From Leadbetterella sp. (GTDB lineage: Bacteria; Bacteroidota; Bacteroidia; Cytophagales; Spirosomataceae), in the NCBI GenBank assembly GCA_021740125.1, contig JAIPAJ010000008.1, positions 1 to 44,024 of the forward strand: a stretch of DNA of 44,024 nucleotides, given 5' to 3'. The first letter of the stretch is position 1. Each line of letters opens with the position of its first letter. The translations under genes were made by a program, and so were the position numbers. The notes below the pieces were generated by a model that was not told where the DNA came from, did no database searches, and saw only the letters and a list, made by a program, of their open reading frames with translations. Positions 28,097-38,119 of the stretch are shown here, one piece after another.

Positions 28097-29185
28097 ATGA
28101 ACAAGCAATTTTCAAACATTTTAGTAAAAGCCTTTTTAATAATGGCTCCTGTTGTTTTTATGCAAAGCTGCGGCTTCCTTAACAAAACAATGGACAAAGT
28201 AGGATTGGGCAAAAAGAAAGGAGGCGAGGCAGCTGATCCATTAGACGGAATTCGAAATGGTGAAATAATTGCTACTGCCAGAAAAGGCTATAAACAAACT
28301 GCACCAACTGGCATGGTATTGATTCCTTCAGGCTCTTTTACTATGGGACAAACTGACGAAGATATCATGTCTGCTCGTATAACACTAAACAAGAGAATTA
28401 CAATCTCTCCATTTTATATGGATGATACAGAAATATCAAATCACGAGTATAGAATGTTTGTAAACTCTATGATGGCAGACTCCATTTCAGTGCTTGGTGA
28501 AGAATTTATTATGACCAAGTTATATCCTGATACTACTGTTTGGAAAAAAGATTTCACCTATCACAATGGTGATCAATTAACCGAAAACTATTATGGTAAT
28601 CCTGCATTTGACATGTATCCTGTAGTGGGTGTTAGCTGGGATGCTGCTCAATATTTTGCAAAATGGAGAACTCAATTATACAATAATTTTAGAGCGGAAA
28701 ACGAACAATTCAAATCTCCTCGATTTAGACTTCCATCAGAAGCAGAGTGGGAATGGGCAGCGAAAGGTGGCAAAGACGGTGCTAAATATCCTTGGGGTAA
28801 CCCTTATGTAGCTAACGGGAAAGGTTGCTATTTAGCCAACTTCAAACCTTATAGAGGAAATTATCAAAAAGATGGATATCAATATACAGCCCCTGTAAAT
28901 GCCTTTAATGTAAATGATTATGGATTATACAACATGGCAGGAAATGTAGCAGAATGGACACAAGATGCATTTTCAGATTCATATATGCCAGTAACCTGGG
29001 ACTTAAATCCATCTTATGACAAAGACGATGAGCCTAGAAAAGTAGTTAAGGGCGGTTCATGGAAAGATGTGGCCTATTTCCTAGAAACTGGTTCAACAAC
29101 TTTCGAATATCGTACCGCCACAAGATCTTACATTGGATTTAGATGTGTAATGGACAGATTGGGATCTGTACCTGGAAGAGAATAA
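28097..29185 (+). CDS. gldK: Gliding motility / T9SS lipoprotein GldK
   Basis: Lipobox FMQSCG; formylglycine-generating-enzyme-like fold (FTMGQTDED..., ISPFYMDDTEISNHEYRMF, RLPSEAEWEWAAKGG, NMAGNVAEW). ATG at 28097 preferred over the TTG at 28085. Upstream of gldL, gldM, gldN. Confidence 0.95.
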   Translation: MNKQFSNILVKAFLIMAPVVFMQSCGFLNKTMDKVGLGKKKGGEAADPLDGIRNGEIIATARKGYKQTAPTGMVLIPSGSFTMGQTDEDIMSARITLNKRITISPFYMDDTEISNHEYRMFVNSMMADSISVLGEEFIMTKLYPDTTVWKKDFTYHNGDQLTENYYGNPAFDMYPVVGVSWDAAQYFAKWRTQLYNNFRAENEQFKSPRFRLPSEAEWEWAAKGGKDGAKYPWGNPYVANGKGCYLANFKPYRGNYQKDGYQYTAPVNAFNVNDYGLYNMAGNVAEWTQDAFSDSYMPVTWDLNPSYDKDDEPRKVVKGGSWKDVAYFLETGSTTFEYRTATRSYIGFRCVMDRLGSVPGRE

Positions 29186-29234
29186 TATTAATTAAACTAT
29201 ATTAAAATAATAAATAAAAATTAAAGTATAAATC

Positions 29235-30047
29235 ATGGCAGCAAGTAATGGTCCAAGTGCGTTTTGGGACAAATATATTCCTTTCTTTTATAGTATTGGT
29301 GCAGCAGTAGTAATCTTGGGTGCAATGGGTAAAATCATGCATTATGATTGGGCTAACTGGATGTTGCCTGTAGGTTTAGGAACTGAAGTTGTAATATTTG
29401 TAATCTATGCACTACAATCTTTTTTGAGACCTAATGTTGAATATCAGTGGGAAAAAGTTTATCCTGAGTTATCTACTGAATTTAAAGGTGAATTACCTAC
29501 TCGATCAATGGCTACTGCACCTGCAGGATTAGGACTAACTGCCAAAATGGACGATATGTTGTCTAATGCTAAAATCACTCCAGATATTTTTGATGGTCTA
29601 AAAAGTAGCTTTCAAAATTTATCTAGTTCTGTTTCTAACTTGGGAGAGATTGCCTCAGCTACAGTGGCTACCAATGAGTTTTCTTCTAAAGTAAAAGAAG
29701 CTTCTGGAAAAATTGGTGACATGAATACATCTTTGAGCAATGCAACAAATTCGATGATGAGTATGAGTGACGCAACAAAAGACGCTCAGGAATATAGAAC
29801 CCAATTCCAAAAAATATCTCAGAATATGGGAGCATTGAATGCAGTGTATGAAATTGAACTTCAAGACACCAACAGACATTTGAAATCAATGAATTCATTC
29901 TACGGAAATCTTTCTAGTGCCATGTCTGACATGCAAGAGGCTTCAAAAGATACGCAACAGTTTAAATCTGAATTGAACAAGCTAACCAATAACTTAGCCT
30001 CTTTGAACAATGTTTATGGAAGTATGCTTTCTGCGATGAAGCAATAA
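29235..30047 (+). CDS. gldL: GldL, T9SS motor inner-membrane protein
   Basis: Two TM helices at N-terminus (YSIGAAVVILGAMGKIMHYDWANWMLPVGLGTEVVIFVIYAL) and a long coiled-coil tail; gene order K-L-M-N. Confidence 0.95.
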   Translation: MAASNGPSAFWDKYIPFFYSIGAAVVILGAMGKIMHYDWANWMLPVGLGTEVVIFVIYALQSFLRPNVEYQWEKVYPELSTEFKGELPTRSMATAPAGLGLTAKMDDMLSNAKITPDIFDGLKSSFQNLSSSVSNLGEIASATVATNEFSSKVKEASGKIGDMNTSLSNATNSMMSMSDATKDAQEYRTQFQKISQNMGALNAVYEIELQDTNRHLKSMNSFYGNLSSAMSDMQEASKDTQQFKSELNKLTNNLASLNNVYGSMLSAMKQ

Positions 30048-30107
30048 TCAAACTTACATATCATTTATTCCCTAAAATCGAAACATTAAAATTCAAATAT
30101 AAAGAAT

Positions 30108-31706
30108 ATGGCAGGTGGTAAAGAAAGTCCACGTCAGAAGATGATCAATATGATGTATCTCGTTCTGACTGCGATGCTAGCCCTTCAAGTCAGTAATGCG
30201 ATATTACAAAAGTTTGTTTTACTCAACAACTCCCTTCAGCAAGCCAACAAAGCAGCTGATGATTCAAACAACCGAACTTTGGCTGCCATGAATGATGCAG
30301 TAGAAAAAGCAGGTGGAAAACCAGAGTACAGACAACTTTACAACAATGGTACTATTGTTAGAAAAAAAACATCCGAACTCATCACATATATCGAAGGATT
30401 AAAATCCATTATAGTACAAGATGCTGGTGGTGGTGTAGATGCAGAAACCGGAGGTATTAAAAATTTAGCAGAAGAAGAAAAAGTTGCGAATATTTTTGTA
30501 AAAAACAAAAAAGGTTACGAATTAAAGGCAAAACTTGACGCTTATGTGGCCGAAATACAAAAATACGCACCAAACATTAAGTTGGGTTCTTTAGCTTTAG
30601 ACGCCAAAAATGATCCAGCAATGCAGAGTACTGATGCGATTACTAGAAGTAAAGATTTTGCAGAGTTGATGTTTGCTCAAACGCCTGTACCAGCTGCATT
30701 GGCAAGTTTAAGTCAAAAGCAGTCAGATATTAGAAGATACGAATCTGAAATTTTAGATTATTTGGCTTCTCAAGTTGGGGCCAAAGAAATTAAGTTTGAC
30801 AAAATATTTGCTGTTGTAATACCAGATTCAAGAACTGTTGTTGCGGGTCAAACTTACAAAGCAGAAATTGCAATTGGAGCATATTCGAGTGCTATAACCC
30901 CTTCGATAAGTATCAACGGCTCAGGTTTACCTGTAAAAGAAGGAAAAGGAACTTACGAAGTAAGAACTTCTGGAGGTACTTTTGATGCCAATGGTGAGAT
31001 GAAAAGAAGCTATACTGCTACTGTTTCCTATCCAAAACCAGACGGAACAAGAGAAACCGTAACGCAACAAGAAGAATATACAGTTTTGAAGCCTTCCGTA
31101 GAAATTATGTCACAGTCTATGCCTGCATTGTATTTTAAATGTGCGAATAGAATCCAGACTTCTTCACCAGGTTTGAGGGATTTATTTAAACCAACCTTTT
31201 CCGGTACAGGAGCAGAATTTATACCTGGCGGCGGTGGTAAGGTTACGATAGTGCCAAATCTTGCAAAGGTGAATTTGCAAGTAAACAATGATGGTATTGC
31301 ATTAGGTTCATTTGGTTTCTCTGTAAGAAAAGTTCCTAAGCCAACCATTTCTGCTATTGCTAATGGACAAAGGGTTTCTGACGAAACATCGAAAAGAGGA
31401 TTAGCGGCTTCATCAGTAAGAACAATTTCTGTAAGTGCAATTGCGGATGAAGATTTTAAGGCAACAAATCCAGAGGATGCAACGTTTAGAGTTTCTAGCT
31501 TCAATATCTACTTAGCATCAGGTACTAGACCAAAAGGAAAGCTGGAAAACCAATCGGGTAATGTAAACATCGGTTCATTAGCTCAACAAGCAGAACCGGG
31601 TGATAGATATCTTATTACAATAAACAAAGTACAAAGAAAAAACTTTAAAGGAGAAATTGAAGAAGTGTCTGTAGGTGAAATGAGCTTTACAATACCTTTA
31701 AGATAA
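30108..31706 (+). CDS. gldM: GldM, T9SS motor periplasmic shaft protein
   Basis: MAGGKESPRQKMINMMYLVLTAMLALQVSNAIL is the GldM/PorM N-terminal signature; repeated beta domains. Confidence 0.96.
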   Translation: MAGGKESPRQKMINMMYLVLTAMLALQVSNAILQKFVLLNNSLQQANKAADDSNNRTLAAMNDAVEKAGGKPEYRQLYNNGTIVRKKTSELITYIEGLKSIIVQDAGGGVDAETGGIKNLAEEEKVANIFVKNKKGYELKAKLDAYVAEIQKYAPNIKLGSLALDAKNDPAMQSTDAITRSKDFAELMFAQTPVPAALASLSQKQSDIRRYESEILDYLASQVGAKEIKFDKIFAVVIPDSRTVVAGQTYKAEIAIGAYSSAITPSISINGSGLPVKEGKGTYEVRTSGGTFDANGEMKRSYTATVSYPKPDGTRETVTQQEEYTVLKPSVEIMSQSMPALYFKCANRIQTSSPGLRDLFKPTFSGTGAEFIPGGGGKVTIVPNLAKVNLQVNNDGIALGSFGFSVRKVPKPTISAIANGQRVSDETSKRGLAASSVRTISVSAIADEDFKATNPEDATFRVSSFNIYLASGTRPKGKLENQSGNVNIGSLAQQAEPGDRYLITINKVQRKNFKGEIEEVSVGEMSFTIPLR

Positions 31707-31725
31707 AATTTTAAATAATTTATAG

Positions 31726-32619
31726 ATGAAAAAAATCACAGTTTTAACTTGCCTACTAGCTTTAGCGGCTACGAGTGCGGTTGTTGCTCAGGAGAAGTCT
31801 GATAATGGAATTAATCCGTTGTCGTTGCGTCCGGTTCACGAGTCAAACGTGATGTATAAACTAACGCTTTGGAGAAGGTTAGATTTAAATGAAAAGGCCA
31901 ATCAGCCATTGTTTGCAAACGGGGCCGAAATCACCAAACATCTGATAGATGGTGTAAAAGCTGGTGTATTGGAACCTTATGACAATGACTCCGTATCTAC
32001 AAAAATTACTTTAGAAGAATTCACGAGAAGACTTACAAAGAAATTTGAAGGTGGTGGATTGTCAAAAGAAGAAATTGAAGCTGGCTTTGGAACAGAAGGT
32101 GCTGCCTCAGAAGACGACGGCTGGGGAGGCGGTGGTTCAGCCACAGAAACTACTTCTCAAAACTCAGGTACCAAACCAACAAATGCAGCTGCTGATGCTG
32201 AAGGATATGAGCTATTTGCCAAAGACTTATACATAATTGAGGTTAAAGAAGATTGGATTTTTGACAAACAACGTTCTCGTCAATATTTTGATATACAGAG
32301 TATTACTATCAAAATACCTTCAGAATTATCGAGCGATGGTTTAGAGAAAGAGTTAGCTTCATTTAAATACAAAGAGCTAGAATCTTATTTCAGATTAAAC
32401 CCGAATTGTATTTGGTATAATTCTGCTAACACAGCTCAACACAAAAATTTGGCAGATGCATTTGAATTGAGATTGTTCAATGGCAGAATCATCAAAAAAT
32501 CAAATCCTGGGAATAAATACTTGGATCAGATATTCAAAACACCAAAAGAAGGTCTTCAGAAATCACAACAACTTGAATATGAGTTGTTAGAATGGGAAAA
32601 TAACCTTTGGGAGTTTTAA
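31726..32619 (+). CDS. gldN: GldN, T9SS ring component
   Basis: Signal peptide; NVMYKLTLWRRLDLNEKANQPLF; IIEVKEDWIFDKQRSRQYFDIQSITI. Confidence 0.95.
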   Translation: MKKITVLTCLLALAATSAVVAQEKSDNGINPLSLRPVHESNVMYKLTLWRRLDLNEKANQPLFANGAEITKHLIDGVKAGVLEPYDNDSVSTKITLEEFTRRLTKKFEGGGLSKEEIEAGFGTEGAASEDDGWGGGGSATETTSQNSGTKPTNAAADAEGYELFAKDLYIIEVKEDWIFDKQRSRQYFDIQSITIKIPSELSSDGLEKELASFKYKELESYFRLNPNCIWYNSANTAQHKNLADAFELRLFNGRIIKKSNPGNKYLDQIFKTPKEGLQKSQQLEYELLEWENNLWEF

Positions 32620-32640
32620 TATAAATAAAAAAATATTTTG

Positions 32641-32676
32641 GAGGGGCAAAACTAAAGTTTTGTCCCTCTTTTTTTT
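32641..32676 (+). terminator. Rho-independent terminator after gldN
   Basis: GAGGGGCAAAAC-TAAA-GTTTTGTCCCTC followed by TTTTTTTT (one G-T wobble). Confidence 0.92.
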
Positions 32677-32703
32677 GAGATTATCCAGAAAAACTTAGTT
32701 TTG
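32674..32703 (+). promoter_or_regulatory. Bacteroidota promoter for the TonB-dependent receptor
   Basis: TTTG-N18-TAGTTTTG, consensus TTTG / TAnnTTTG, 23 bp before the ATG. Confidence 0.65.
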
Positions 32704-32726
32704 TTGTATTAACTAAATATTAATCT

Positions 32727-35270
32727 ATGAAAAAAATAACATTATTCGTAACACTACTTTTTGCAGTTACACAATTATTTGCACAGAACATCACGGGAAA
32801 GGTAACTGACCAAAGTGGAGAAGCACTCATAGGTGCCTCTATTGTGGAAAAAGGCACAAACAATGGCACAACTACCAATACTGAAGGGAAATTTCAGATA
32901 AAAGTAAGCGACTTATCAGCGATTTTTCAAATTAGCTACATAGGCTACAAGTCAAAAGAAGTAAAAGGATCTGATTTATCAACCACTATTTTATTAGAAG
33001 AAGGCAACCTTTTGGACCAAATAGTTGTAGTAGGCTCTCGAAGCCTTAATCGATCTGCAACTGACACACCTGCTCCTATTGATGTCATTGATATAAAAGA
33101 TATTACCACCAAAACGGGTCAATTGGATTTGAATCAACTTTTGCAATTCGCAGCACCTTCTTTCAACTCCAACAGACAATCTGGTTCTGACGGTACTGAC
33201 CACGTTGATCCGGCTTCACTTAGAGGATTAGGACCAGACCAAACATTGGTTTTGATAAATGGCAAAAGAAGACATCAAAGCTCACTAGTAAATATCTATG
33301 GTACCAGAGGAAGGGGAAATACAGGAACTGACTTAAATACCATACCCGCTTCAGCCATCGAAAGAATAGAAATATTACGTGATGGAGCAGCAGCACAGTA
33401 TGGTTCAGACGCTATTGCAGGAGTAATCAATATTGTTTTGAAGAAAACTACGGACCAGTTAGAAATAAATGCGAATTCTGGTATTTATAAAGCGGGATAT
33501 AGATTTGATGAGAAGAAATTTGATGGCTTAAATTATAACCTAAACGCCAACTATGGCTTGAAAGTCGGAAATGGCGGCTTTGTGAATTTGACGGGTGATT
33601 TCAATTTTAGAGATCACACCAACCGTGCAAATGCAGCAGCAGATGAATTGGCCAGAAGAGAATTTGGTGACCCAAGAGCTCAGAATACGGCAATTTATTT
33701 GAACTCTAGTTTTCCCATAAATTCGAACACTGCAATCTATTTATTTGGCGGTTCAAACATCAGAAAGGGAGAATCATATGCGTGGACAAGATTTGCGGAT
33801 GATGACCGTAACATTCCTTCAATCTATCCTGATGGATTCGATCCATTGATTAAAGCAGATATCAAGGACAACTCTATAGCCGCAGGTATCAAGTCTAAAC
33901 TAAAAGGCTGGGATATTGATTTGAGCAATACATTTGGTTCAAATAGGTTTGATTATTCTTTGGAAAATACCTTAAACTCTTCACTTGGAGCAACCTCACC
34001 TACAGCATTTGAAGCAGGAGGTTTTAGTTTGAATCAAAACACCATTAACCTTGGTTTTTCTAAATTTTTGAAAGACAAAATGGCTGGCCTAAACATAGCC
34101 TATGGAGCTGAATACAGAATAGAAAACTATGCAATTTTTGCAGGAGAAGAAAAATCGTACAAAAGCTATATTACTGGTGTACCAGGTGGCTCTCAAGGTT
34201 TTCCAGGTTTTCAGCCCAGCGATGAGATTGAAGCAACAAGATCAAACTTTGGTTTATATTTCGACACTGAAGCTGATTTTACCAAGAAATTTATGGTTGG
34301 AGCTGCTGTAAGATTTGAGAATTATTCTGATTTTGGGAATACTGTCAATGGTAAACTTTCATCCAGACTAAAAATAAACGACGTATTAACTTTAAGAGCC
34401 ACGGGAAGTACAGGTTTTAGAGCTCCATCTTTGCCTCAAATTAATTTCAATTCTACAGTTACCAACTTTATCAATGGTAATCCAGTGGAAGTGTTAATAG
34501 CTAGAAATAATAGTGAAGTTACAAAAGCATTGGGAATTCCTCCCCTAAAGCAAGAACTTTCTAAAAACGCTAGCCTTGGTTTTACAGTTAGACCAAATAA
34601 TACATTCTCTTTAACTGTAGATGGATATTGGGTTCAAATTAAAGATAGAATAGTATTGACTGGACAGTTTACAGATGAAGACGAGCAAATAGGTCAGTTG
34701 TTAAAAAAAGTAAATGTAGCCAAAGCTCAGTTTTTTACCAATGCCGTAAATACCACTACCAAAGGACTTGATATAATTTTAAGCAACAAGGATAAAGTTG
34801 GTCAAGGATATTTGACGACTAGTTTGGCAATGAATTTCAACAATTTGACAATAGACCAAATCAACACCAATACAAAACTTGCTGGAAAAGAAGACACCTA
34901 TTTTGACCTGAGAGAACAGTACTTCTTGAAAGCTTCAGCTCCACCTTCCAAAATCAACTTGACCTTGGACTATCAGATAAAGAAATTCAGCACGATGGTA
35001 AGGTTTGTACGATTTGGTAAAATAGAATTGGCAGATTGGAACTATGATGTGGCTGAAAATGATATTTACAATCCAAAAACAACCACAGATTTGTCAATCA
35101 ACCACAAAATTTCTCAAAAACTTGGACTTTCAGTAGGTTCTAATAATTTGTTCAATGTTTATCCCGATATGTCATCAGGTTATTATACAGAGTCTGGTGG
35201 TGCTTGGGATCCTGTTCAAATGGGAAGTAATGGTGCTTTTTATTATGCTAAAATAAACCTTAAGCTTTAA
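32727..35270 (+). CDS. TonB-dependent outer-membrane receptor
   Basis: Signal peptide, carboxypeptidase-regulatory-like domain ITGKVTDQSGEALIGASIVEKGTNNG, plug region SLRGLGPDQTLVLINGKRRH, ILRDGAAAQYGSDAIAGVINIVLK. Confidence 0.94.
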   Translation: MKKITLFVTLLFAVTQLFAQNITGKVTDQSGEALIGASIVEKGTNNGTTTNTEGKFQIKVSDLSAIFQISYIGYKSKEVKGSDLSTTILLEEGNLLDQIVVVGSRSLNRSATDTPAPIDVIDIKDITTKTGQLDLNQLLQFAAPSFNSNRQSGSDGTDHVDPASLRGLGPDQTLVLINGKRRHQSSLVNIYGTRGRGNTGTDLNTIPASAIERIEILRDGAAAQYGSDAIAGVINIVLKKTTDQLEINANSGIYKAGYRFDEKKFDGLNYNLNANYGLKVGNGGFVNLTGDFNFRDHTNRANAAADELARREFGDPRAQNTAIYLNSSFPINSNTAIYLFGGSNIRKGESYAWTRFADDDRNIPSIYPDGFDPLIKADIKDNSIAAGIKSKLKGWDIDLSNTFGSNRFDYSLENTLNSSLGATSPTAFEAGGFSLNQNTINLGFSKFLKDKMAGLNIAYGAEYRIENYAIFAGEEKSYKSYITGVPGGSQGFPGFQPSDEIEATRSNFGLYFDTEADFTKKFMVGAAVRFENYSDFGNTVNGKLSSRLKINDVLTLRATGSTGFRAPSLPQINFNSTVTNFINGNPVEVLIARNNSEVTKALGIPPLKQELSKNASLGFTVRPNNTFSLTVDGYWVQIKDRIVLTGQFTDEDEQIGQLLKKVNVAKAQFFTNAVNTTTKGLDIILSNKDKVGQGYLTTSLAMNFNNLTIDQINTNTKLAGKEDTYFDLREQYFLKASAPPSKINLTLDYQIKKFSTMVRFVRFGKIELADWNYDVAENDIYNPKTTTDLSINHKISQKLGLSVGSNNLFNVYPDMSSGYYTESGGAWDPVQMGSNGAFYYAKINLKL

Positions 35271-35290
35271 TTCTTCGAATAAAATAACTT

Positions 35291-35336
35291 AAAAGGGGCA
35301 ATGTAATTTCAAAAATTATATTGCACCTTTTTTTTG
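35291..35336 (+). terminator. Rho-independent terminator after the TonB-dependent receptor
   Basis: AAAAGGGGCAATGTAAT...ATTATATTGCACCTTTTTTTT, long imperfect stem plus T-tract. Confidence 0.75.
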
Positions 35337-35376
35337 ATTTATTACCATTCCAACGGCATTTTTAGCATTTTTAGAT

Positions 35377-35384
35377 TAATTTTG
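35377..35384 (+). promoter_or_regulatory. -7-like element TAATTTTG upstream of gatB
   Basis: Matches TAnnTTTG 14 bp before the ATG; -33 unclear. Confidence 0.4.
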
Positions 35385-35398
35385 TGAAAATTTAAAGT

Positions 35399-36841
35399 AT
35401 GGAATACGATATTGTAATTGGCTTAGAAGTTCATTGCCAACTCGACACTGAAAGCAAGATTTTTGCGTCAGATTCAAACAAATTTGGTGGAGAACCCAAC
35501 ACGCATATTGGAGTTATTACTTTAGCACACCCAGGTGTATTGCCTAAACTTAATGAAAAAGCTGTAGAATTTGCCATTAAACTAGGTTTGGCCTTCAATT
35601 GCGAGATTAACCAATTTAATTTTTTTGATAGAAAAAACTATTTCTATCCTGACCTTCCAAAAGGATACCAGATTTCTCAAGACAAATCGCCCATATGTTT
35701 GGGTGGCGAAGTGAAATTTAAAATAAAAAAAGGCAAAGAATTCAGCGATCATTCTGTAAAAATCCATCACATTCACATGGAAGAGGATGCAGGAAAATCT
35801 ATTCATGATATTGAACCAAACAATACTTGTTTGGACTACAACCGAGCGGGCACTCCCCTACTCGAAATCGTCTCAGAACCATGCATGACTTCGCCTTTAG
35901 AAGCCGCAACCTATTTGTCAGAAATCCGCAAAATCGTAAGATTCTTAGGAATCAGCGACGGCAATATGGAGGAAGGTTCTTTAAGAGCTGATTTAAATGT
36001 GTCCTTAAAACCTAAAGGCAGCCCAACACTAGGAACAAAAGTAGAGATCAAAAACATGAACTCTATAAGGTTTCTTCAAAAAGCTGCAGAATATGAAATT
36101 GAGCGTCAGGCGGCCATATTGGATGCCAATGGCACAATAATACAGGAAACTAGGAGTTTTGATCCAGAACAAGGAAAAACTTTTGGTATGAGAGTGAAAG
36201 AAACCATGAACGATTATCGTTATTTCCCTGAGCCCGATTTGGGACCGATAATTATTAGCGACCAGGAGCTTTCTGAAGCAAAATCAAAGATGCCGAAGTT
36301 GCCTTTTGAATTGTTTGAAACTTTCAGCAAAGAAATGGGTATTTTAGAAGAACATGCCTATTTATTAACGGAGGAAAAATCGATAAGTGACTATTTTACA
36401 GAAACTTGTGAACACACAAAAAACTTTAAAAGTGTCTCAAACTGGATATTGTCAAACATAAAAGGATATCTGAATGAAAACGGAATCGATATTGACCAAT
36501 TTGCTGTAAAACCGAAAAAACTGGCAGAATTGATTAAAAATATTGACCAAGGAAACCTTAGCAATTCGGCCGCCCAAGTGTTAATGAATATGTTAATAGA
36601 CCAACCAGAAAGCGACATTTTGGAATTGGCAAAGTCTAACGATTTGATTCAGAGCCAAGACTCAGACTCCATGAACATGTGGATAGAAGAAGTTTTGAGT
36701 CAAAATATGGCTAAGGTGGATGAATACAAAAAAGGAAAAAAAGGGTTGATGGGATTTTTTGTAGGTGAGGTCATGAAAAAATCTAAAGGTTCAGCAGATC
36801 CAAAGATTCTGAACTCACTTTTGTTAAAAAAATTGAATTAA
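35399..36841 (+). CDS. gatB: Aspartyl/glutamyl-tRNA amidotransferase subunit B
   Basis: YDIVIGLEVHCQLDTESKIF, DYNRAGTPLLEIVSEP, LRADLNVSLKPKGSPTLGTKVEIKNMNS, DYRYFPEPDL. Confidence 0.98.
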   Translation: MEYDIVIGLEVHCQLDTESKIFASDSNKFGGEPNTHIGVITLAHPGVLPKLNEKAVEFAIKLGLAFNCEINQFNFFDRKNYFYPDLPKGYQISQDKSPICLGGEVKFKIKKGKEFSDHSVKIHHIHMEEDAGKSIHDIEPNNTCLDYNRAGTPLLEIVSEPCMTSPLEAATYLSEIRKIVRFLGISDGNMEEGSLRADLNVSLKPKGSPTLGTKVEIKNMNSIRFLQKAAEYEIERQAAILDANGTIIQETRSFDPEQGKTFGMRVKETMNDYRYFPEPDLGPIIISDQELSEAKSKMPKLPFELFETFSKEMGILEEHAYLLTEEKSISDYFTETCEHTKNFKSVSNWILSNIKGYLNENGIDIDQFAVKPKKLAELIKNIDQGNLSNSAAQVLMNMLIDQPESDILELAKSNDLIQSQDSDSMNMWIEEVLSQNMAKVDEYKKGKKGLMGFFVGEVMKKSKGSADPKILNSLLLKKLN

Positions 36842-36900
36842 TATAAAAATATTTACATACACTCATTTGTATTTTCTAACAAATGAAGAATTAAATCAAA

Positions 36901-38052
36901 ATGAAGAAAAAATTATTGTTATTGTTTTTTGTTGGAATATTCATTTCATGCAATTCACAAACCAAAGACTTTGGAGCAGAACTCCCTCTCAAAATAAAAG
37001 GAACGCTCAATAACGATGTATCTGGAATGGTTTATCTTGAAAGGATGAACGAAAGAAATATCGGAGCAAGAGTAGATAGTTCGAAAATAACTGGAAAAAG
37101 TTTCGCATTTGAAACCAAGATAGCAGAGCCAGGAATCTATCAGATAAATATCGCCAATGAGCAAGTTATCGGCCTGATATTGGACGGCGGAGAACAGCTT
37201 ACCATTGTAGCTGACGGGTCTGCAACTCCAGACAAGGCCGCTACTGCAAAAGTTGAGGGCTCCGAAAAAATGAGAATGTTCAACGAAGTGATGAGCGACA
37301 TGCAGAACTTTTCGCAAAATGTGAATGCTTTGGATGGAAAATTCCAAGCTGCGAAAAGCGAGAAAGACAAAGCGGTACTAAGGAACCAGTATTTAGCGAT
37401 GTTAGAGGGACAAAAAATCCTCATAATGCCCAAAATAAAAGCTATGGGTACTTCTTTGGCTGGTATTATAGCAAGCAATAATTTTTTAAAGCCCGACTTT
37501 GGTGGAGAATATCAAATTGAGCTGAAAGAAAAGCTTGAAAAAGAAGGCAAAAATCATTTCTTTGCCAAGATGTTTATTCAAACAGTCAATCAAGCCTTGG
37601 TAGGAACAGTAGGTTCGGTTGCTCCAGATTTTGAACTAACTACACTAGAAGGCAAAAAAGTTAAACTATCAGACTTTAGAGGTAAAACCGTGGTGATTGA
37701 TTTTTGGGCTACTTGGTGCGGCCCATGTATTATGGCCTTCCCAGGTATGAAAAAAGCAACCGAAAAATACAAAGACAACCCAGATGTGGTATTTCTATTC
37801 GTGAATACATTTGAAAGAGTCGGTGAAGGACAATGGAAAGACCATGTGTCAAAATTTATCACTAACCGTGGATTTACATTTTTAAACCCTGTTCTTGATA
37901 TTGGAAATCAAACAGCTATGACCTACGGAGTTGAGGGCATTCCAGCAAAATTCTGTATCGACAAAGATGGAAAAGTAAAACACAAAGGTTCTGGATATCT
38001 CGGGAGCACAGATGCTGTCTTCAACGAGATGGTGGAATGGATTGAAAAATAA
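36901..38052 (+). CDS. TlpA-like thioredoxin-domain lipoprotein with DUF4369-like N-terminus
   Basis: Lipobox IFISCN; redox motif DFWATWCGPCIMAFP. Confidence 0.9.
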   Translation: MKKKLLLLFFVGIFISCNSQTKDFGAELPLKIKGTLNNDVSGMVYLERMNERNIGARVDSSKITGKSFAFETKIAEPGIYQINIANEQVIGLILDGGEQLTIVADGSATPDKAATAKVEGSEKMRMFNEVMSDMQNFSQNVNALDGKFQAAKSEKDKAVLRNQYLAMLEGQKILIMPKIKAMGTSLAGIIASNNFLKPDFGGEYQIELKEKLEKEGKNHFFAKMFIQTVNQALVGTVGSVAPDFELTTLEGKKVKLSDFRGKTVVIDFWATWCGPCIMAFPGMKKATEKYKDNPDVVFLFVNTFERVGEGQWKDHVSKFITNRGFTFLNPVLDIGNQTAMTYGVEGIPAKFCIDKDGKVKHKGSGYLGSTDAVFNEMVEWIEK

Positions 38053-38060
38053 TTAAATTT

Positions 38061-38096
38061 AAATAGCCCAAAAGAAATTTGAGGCTATTTTTTTTT
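38061..38096 (+). terminator. Terminator after the thioredoxin-domain gene
   Basis: AAATAGCC-N14-GGCTATTT followed by a T-tract. Confidence 0.75.
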
Positions 38097-38119
38097 AATA
38101 AAAATATAACCCTTAATAA

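Noticed and set aside
31028-31504. 158-aa antisense ORF within gldM
   Set aside because: Fully covered by strongly supported GldM coding sequence; no recognisable domain; treated as shadow ORF.
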